Positions 61,153 through 64,000 of a stretch of 64,000 nt of DNA are shown here, in pieces. Below the pieces are notes generated by a model. It ran no database searches and was not told the origin of the DNA. It worked only from the letters and a program-made list of their open reading frames with translations. Within the stretch, counting starts at the first letter, position 1; each line of letters opens with the position of its first letter. Position numbers and translations under genes: made by a program. The DNA lies in NCBI RefSeq assembly GCF_021287045.1, contig NZ_JAJTBG010000002.1, positions 248,001 to 312,000 on the forward strand. Direction: 5' to 3'. The DNA comes from Oryzomicrobium sp. (GTDB lineage: Bacteria; Pseudomonadota; Gammaproteobacteria; Burkholderiales; Rhodocyclaceae).

Positions 61153-62124
61153 ATGCCGCCCACCGCCGTCATTGACTCCATCCCCGCTCCCGTTCCCGCC
61201 GCCGTCCTCGCCGTCGCGCCGCGCCGCCTCCTGGGCCTGGCCCTCTGGCTCGTCGGCGCTGGCCTGTTGGCGGTCCAGGGCGGCGATTGGCTGCTGGCAT
61301 GGCTGGCCGAGCGGCCCATGGTCGGCGCCGCCCTGCGCGACGGCACCCTGGCGGCCCTGGCCACCGCCGCCGGCACCTTGCCGGTGCTGTTCGCCCGGCG
61401 CCTGCCGGAAGCGGCCCACGACGGCCTGCTCGGCTTCGGCGCCGGGGTGATGCTCGGCGCCACCGCCTTCTCCCTGGTGCTGCCCGGCCTGGAATCGGCC
61501 AAAGCCCTGGGCCACGGCCCCTGGGGCGCCGGCACCCTGGTGGCCTTCGGCCTGGTCGGCGGCGCCCTGCTGCTGCTCGCCCTGGAGCGGATCATCCCCC
61601 ATGTGCATTTCGACCAGGCCGAGGACGACATAGCCAAAATCAGCGCCAACGCTGCCGGCGCCGCCCGGCCGGCCAATCCCCAAGTGCAGCGGGTGATGCT
61701 GTTCGTTCTGGCGGTGACCCTGCACAACCTGCCCGAAGGCCTGGCCATCGGCGTCGGCCACGGCGGCAGCGAGGCCGGCGCCACCGCCCTGGCCATGGGC
61801 ATCGCCCTCCAGGATATTCCGGAAGGCTTCGTGGTGGCCATGGCCCTGGCCAGCGTCGGGGTGGGGCGGGGCTGGGCAGCGGTGGCCGGCATCGCCAGCG
61901 GCCTGGTGGAACCGGTGATGGCGGCGGTGGGCGCCGCCGTGGTGGGCAGCGCCGCCATGGCCCTGCCTTGGGGGCTGGCCCTGGCCGGTGGCGCCATGCT
62001 GTTCGTGATCAGCCACGAAATCATCCCCGAATCCCACCGCCGCGGCCGGGAAACTCTGGCCACCCTGGGCCTGGTGGGCGGCTTCGCGGTGATGATGCTG
62101 CTCGACACCGCTCTGGGCGCCTGA
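61153..62124 (+). CDS. ZIP family metal transporter
   Basis: A 323-residue membrane protein of the ZIP family with about eight helices, importing or moving Zn2+/Fe2+-type ions. The metal-site motifs are intact: TLHNLPEGLAIGVGHGG in helix 4, ALQDIPEGFVVAMAL in helix 5, and ISHEIIPESHRRG near the end. The intracellular loop has HVHFDQAEDD, a modest metal-binding segment. The ATG at 61153 follows GAGG. It shares a probable transcript with the 43-codon ORF under the promoter next to the OxyR operator, suggesting peroxide-linked control, by inference. Confidence 0.9.
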   Translation: MPPTAVIDSIPAPVPAAVLAVAPRRLLGLALWLVGAGLLAVQGGDWLLAWLAERPMVGAALRDGTLAALATAAGTLPVLFARRLPEAAHDGLLGFGAGVMLGATAFSLVLPGLESAKALGHGPWGAGTLVAFGLVGGALLLLALERIIPHVHFDQAEDDIAKISANAAGAARPANPQVQRVMLFVLAVTLHNLPEGLAIGVGHGGSEAGATALAMGIALQDIPEGFVVAMALASVGVGRGWAAVAGIASGLVEPVMAAVGAAVVGSAAMALPWGLALAGGAMLFVISHEIIPESHRRGRETLATLGLVGGFAVMMLLDTALGA

Positions 62125-62150
62125 CCCAGCGAGGGCAGGGTAGGAGAGGC

Positions 62151-62175
62151 AAAAGGGCCGGACTTGCTCCGGCCC
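62151..62175 (-). terminator. Intrinsic terminator on the minus strand
   Basis: An 8-bp perfect stem GGGCCGGA/TCCGGCCC with loop CTTGC is followed on the minus strand by TTTTGCC. It could end transcription from the pseudouridine synthase gene, 160 bp upstream of it, and also block reads from ZIP as a simple hairpin. Confidence 0.6.
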
Positions 62176-62180
62176 CTCAG

Positions 62181-62295
62181 TGAAACGCCGCGTCAGGACT
62201 CGATCCTGGCGCGGCGTCGTTGCAGACCCGCATGGATGCTCGCTCTCCAGGGCCGATGCCCGGAAAGCAAGGCGGGGCGCGGGGTTTGGTTTTGG
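62181..62295. repeat. Dispersed palindromic repeat, copy E
   Basis: A 14-bp imperfect inverted repeat (62185-62198 with 62204-62217, one mismatch, loop CTCGA) begins GTGAAACGCCGCG and contains CCTGGCGCGG. The second module, GCAAGGCGGGGCGCGGGGTT (62267-62286), is nearly identical in reverse to copy B at 25527-25550. The rest of this 209-bp spacer between ZIP and the pseudouridine synthase gene holds no gene. Confidence 0.6.
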
Positions 62296-62333
62296 CGAAA
62301 AGAGCAGGGCAGGGGAAGGGCGCCCCTCCCGGA

Positions 62334-63035
62334 TCAGCCCTGGACCGCCGCCAGTTCCGCCTCGCCCAGCCAGCGCCACTCGCCCTCGGGCAGATCGTCG
62401 GGCAGGGCGAGGCCGCCCACCGCCACCCGGCACAGGGCCTCGACCCGGTTGCCGGCGGCGGCCACCATGCGCTTCACCTGGTGGTACTTGCCCTCGGTGA
62501 TGGTCAGCAGCAGCACCGTGGGCTCCACCAGCTCGGCGCCGGCGGCCTGGGTGGCCTCGGTCTCGTCGTTGAGCCACACCCCGTCGAGCAATTTCTGGGT
62601 AAAGGCCGCGTCGGCGGCGTGCTTCAGGCCGACCCGGTAGGTCTTGGGTACCTTGCGCTTGGGCGAGGTCAGGGCGTGGATGAACTGGCCGTCGTCGGAC
62701 ATCAGCAGCAGCCCGGTGGTGTCGCTGTCGAGCCGTCCCACAGGCTGCACGCCCCGCTCCACCAGGGGCTCGGGCAGCAGGGCGAACACACCCTTGTTGA
62801 ACATCGGGTCCCGGGAGCATTCATAGCCCTCGGGCTTGTTGACCATCAGGTAGGCCTTTTCCCGGTACTCCCAGGGCTCGTCGTCCACCTCGAAGCGCAG
62901 CCCGACCGGCTCCACCTCCAGGAAGGGGTCTTCGATCCGCTCGCCGTTAATCGTCAGCCAGCCGTTGCGCACCAGCTGGCGGCATTCCTTGCGGCTGCCG
63001 AAGCCCTGGCTCTGCAAGAGACGGTCGAGTTGCAT
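62334..63035 (-). CDS. rsuA: RsuA-family 16S rRNA pseudouridine synthase
   Basis: A 233-residue pseudouridine synthase with an N-terminal S4 RNA-binding domain (about 1-50, LDRLLQSQGFGSRKECRQLVRNG) and the RsuA/RluB/E/F catalytic domain. The catalytic Asp is in GRLDSDTTGLLL, and EGKYHQVKRMVAAAGNRV is the family C-terminal motif. It likely modifies U516 of 16S rRNA, as E. coli RsuA does, but RluB/E/F specificity cannot be excluded from sequence by eye. The ATG at 63035 has AAGGTGGG upstream. Confidence 0.87.
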   Translation of the reverse strand: MQLDRLLQSQGFGSRKECRQLVRNGWLTINGERIEDPFLEVEPVGLRFEVDDEPWEYREKAYLMVNKPEGYECSRDPMFNKGVFALLPEPLVERGVQPVGRLDSDTTGLLLMSDDGQFIHALTSPKRKVPKTYRVGLKHAADAAFTQKLLDGVWLNDETEATQAAGAELVEPTVLLLTITEGKYHQVKRMVAAAGNRVEALCRVAVGGLALPDDLPEGEWRWLGEAELAAVQG

Positions 63036-63172
63036 GGGCCCACCTTGTCAAAACAAATTCGGGCCGCAAGCTTACCAACAAGCGCGGCTGACAGGGAGAT
63101 GACAGGCAGGGCCACTAGACTCGGCCGACCGTCATTGCCACCCATAGTCACCGTTACTCCGGCCGCACCGCC

Positions 63173-63619
63173 ATGTCCGATCCGATCACGGGCCCCGCCT
63201 TCATCCCGCTCGCCACCAGCGGTTCCGACAACCGCTTCCAGGAAGCGGCGCTGAATGTCCTGGCCAAGCGCCAGTCCATGATCGCCTCCAACATCGCCAA
63301 TGCCGACACGCCCCAGTACAAGGCGGTGGACATCGACTTCGCCGAGGCCCTGCACACCGCGCTGAACAACGTGCAGCGCAAGCCGGTGGAGCTCAACCTC
63401 ACTGCCACCAGCCACATCCCGGCCCACGGCAGCCCGGCCCCCATCGGCCAGACCCTGCTCTACCACCAGCCCTACCAGGCGGCGGTGGACGGCAACACCG
63501 TCGAAATGGACGTGGAACGGGCCAAGTTCTCCGAGAACTCGATCCGCTACGAATTCGCCGTGCAGCAGGTGGGCAGCGACTTCAAGGAAATGATGCAGAT
63601 GCTCACGTCCCTGACGTAA
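63173..63619 (+). CDS. flgB: Flagellar basal-body rod protein FlgB (isolated copy)
   Basis: A 148-residue proximal rod protein. The family motif RQSMIASNIANADTPQYKAVDIDFAEAL (split around the ANxANxxTPxYK rod signature) and the C-terminal GNTVEMDVERAKFSENSIRYEFAVQQVGSDFK block (VEMDxERxxF) are clear. The N-terminus is about ten residues longer than usual. flgC normally follows at once, but here the next gene is OsmC-like and the preceding one is rsuA, so this copy stands alone. It could be a displaced rod gene or a paralogue. Confidence 0.85.
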   Translation: MSDPITGPAFIPLATSGSDNRFQEAALNVLAKRQSMIASNIANADTPQYKAVDIDFAEALHTALNNVQRKPVELNLTATSHIPAHGSPAPIGQTLLYHQPYQAAVDGNTVEMDVERAKFSENSIRYEFAVQQVGSDFKEMMQMLTSLT

Positions 63620-63698
63620 GCCGCATCGCCATGACGCCGCTGCCGGTAGCAGCGCATGAGGCTCAATCAAACTAAGCCTCACCCCCGAAAAAGATCGT

Positions 63699-63727
63699 TT
63701 TACGCTCCGGCGCCGTGCCCCTAGCAT
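63699..63727 (+). promoter_or_regulatory. Putative promoter of the OsmC-family gene
   Basis: TTTACG (63699-63704) and TAGCAT (63722-63727) are separated by 17 bp, with a C immediately before the -10 (CTAGCAT), which suits sigma-S or sigma-70. Predicted start is about 55 nt before the ATG. A 7-bp stem (63657-63663 with 63675-63681) after flgB lies just upstream. Confidence 0.5.
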
Positions 63728-63790
63728 GAACGGATCAGCGCAGGACGGGCCCACCACCCCGGTGGCCCCCGGCCCTGCAAGGAACCCGCC

Positions 63791-64000
63791 ATGTCCCAGC
63801 ACCACACCGCCATCGCCTGGCAGCGCGCGCCCCACGCCGCCGAGCCCGGCACCTACTCGCGCAACCACCTGGCCAGCCTCGCCGGCGGCCAGACCGTGGC
63901 CGTCTCGGCCTCCCCCGAATACAAGGGCGACCCGGCCTGCGCCGACCCGGAACAGCTGCTCCTCACCGCCCTGGCCAGCTGCCACATGCTCACCTTCCTG
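63791..64000 (+). CDS. OsmC-family peroxide reductase-like protein (partial)
   Basis: The first 70 codons of a gene cut by the window end. The product begins MSQHHTAIAWQR and contains SASPEYKGDPACADPEQLLLTALASCHMLTFL; the ASCHMLTF element holds the first redox-active cysteine of OsmC/Ohr/YhfA proteins. The PEQLLLTALASCHM pattern fits the YhfA-like/OsmC branch rather than Ohr. The second cysteine lies beyond the window. GGAA 8 bp before the ATG could be the ribosome site. A thiol-peroxidase role is expected from the family. Confidence 0.85.
   Translation, partial: MSQHHTAIAWQRAPHAAEPGTYSRNHLASLAGGQTVAVSASPEYKGDPACADPEQLLLTALASCHMLTFL

Overview
The window is a gene-dense, very GC-rich chromosomal segment (third codon positions almost all G or C). 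I see no insertion sequence, prophage, integron, CRISPR array, tRNA or rRNA. The gene set and order point to a free-living betaproteobacterium, most likely Rhodocyclales (Azospira/Dechloromonas-like). The clearest pointers are the run rsmB-DUF4390-ntrY-ntrX-trkA-trkH, the run fmt/def-LysM-dprA-DUF494-topoisomerase, an incomplete PTS (EIIA-Man, HPr, EI) next to gshA, ThrH, DUF1840, and a proteobacterial-type GshA. The order-level assignment is inference.

Layout. 1-10.2 kb: housekeeping and envelope genes, mostly on the minus strand (purU, thrH, dsbD-cutA, a NodI/NodJ-type ABC exporter split by an inverted MEKHLA gene, a hydrolase and a [2Fe-2S] protein, VanZ-like protein, Na+/solute symporter). 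10.5-15.5 kb: the stress operon yeaG(prkA)-yeaH-spoVR. 15.6-19.3 kb: an arginine-to-glutamate module in which arginase and ornithine aminotransferase are fused in one 752-residue protein, translationally coupled to an ALDH7-type dehydrogenase. 19.4-21.6 kb: two metal-ion transport genes with RNA leaders, a yybP-ykoY (Mn2+) riboswitch before a TMEM165/GDT1 protein and an unrecognised terminated leader before corA. 21.8-32.7 kb: ubiB, a lipoprotein, gshA, an unrecognised 839-residue membrane/helical-repeat protein coupled to a gamma-glutamylcyclotransferase-like gene, apbE, then EIIA-HPr-EI. 32.7-37.8 kb: DUF1840, carbonic anhydrase, a DmeF-like metal exporter, ROK sugar kinase, MOSC protein, and an EF-hand-like hypothetical. 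37.9-50.3 kb: priA, hemE, trkH-trkA, ntrX-ntrY, DUF4390, rsmB. 50.4-59.8 kb: S1/P1 nuclease, two parS sites, htpX, fmt, def, LysM, dprA, smg/DUF494, topB. 59.9-64 kb: oxyR with a textbook-spaced divergent operator/promoter region driving a small ORF and a ZIP transporter, then an rsuA-type pseudouridine synthase, an isolated flgB, and the start of an OsmC-family gene.

Themes. Several modules deal with metal ions (Mn, Mg/Co, Co/Ni export, K+, Zn/Fe-type ZIP) and with thiol/redox balance (DsbD, GshA, gamma-glutamylcyclotransferase, OxyR, OsmC). The parS pair suggests the segment lies in the origin-proximal part of the chromosome. A family of palindromic repeats built around a CCGCGCCAG/CCGCGCCCC core occurs in five intergenic spacers. 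The features I consider least described are the arginase-aminotransferase fusion, the corA leader, the OxyR-linked small ORF/ZIP unit, and the 839-residue protein.
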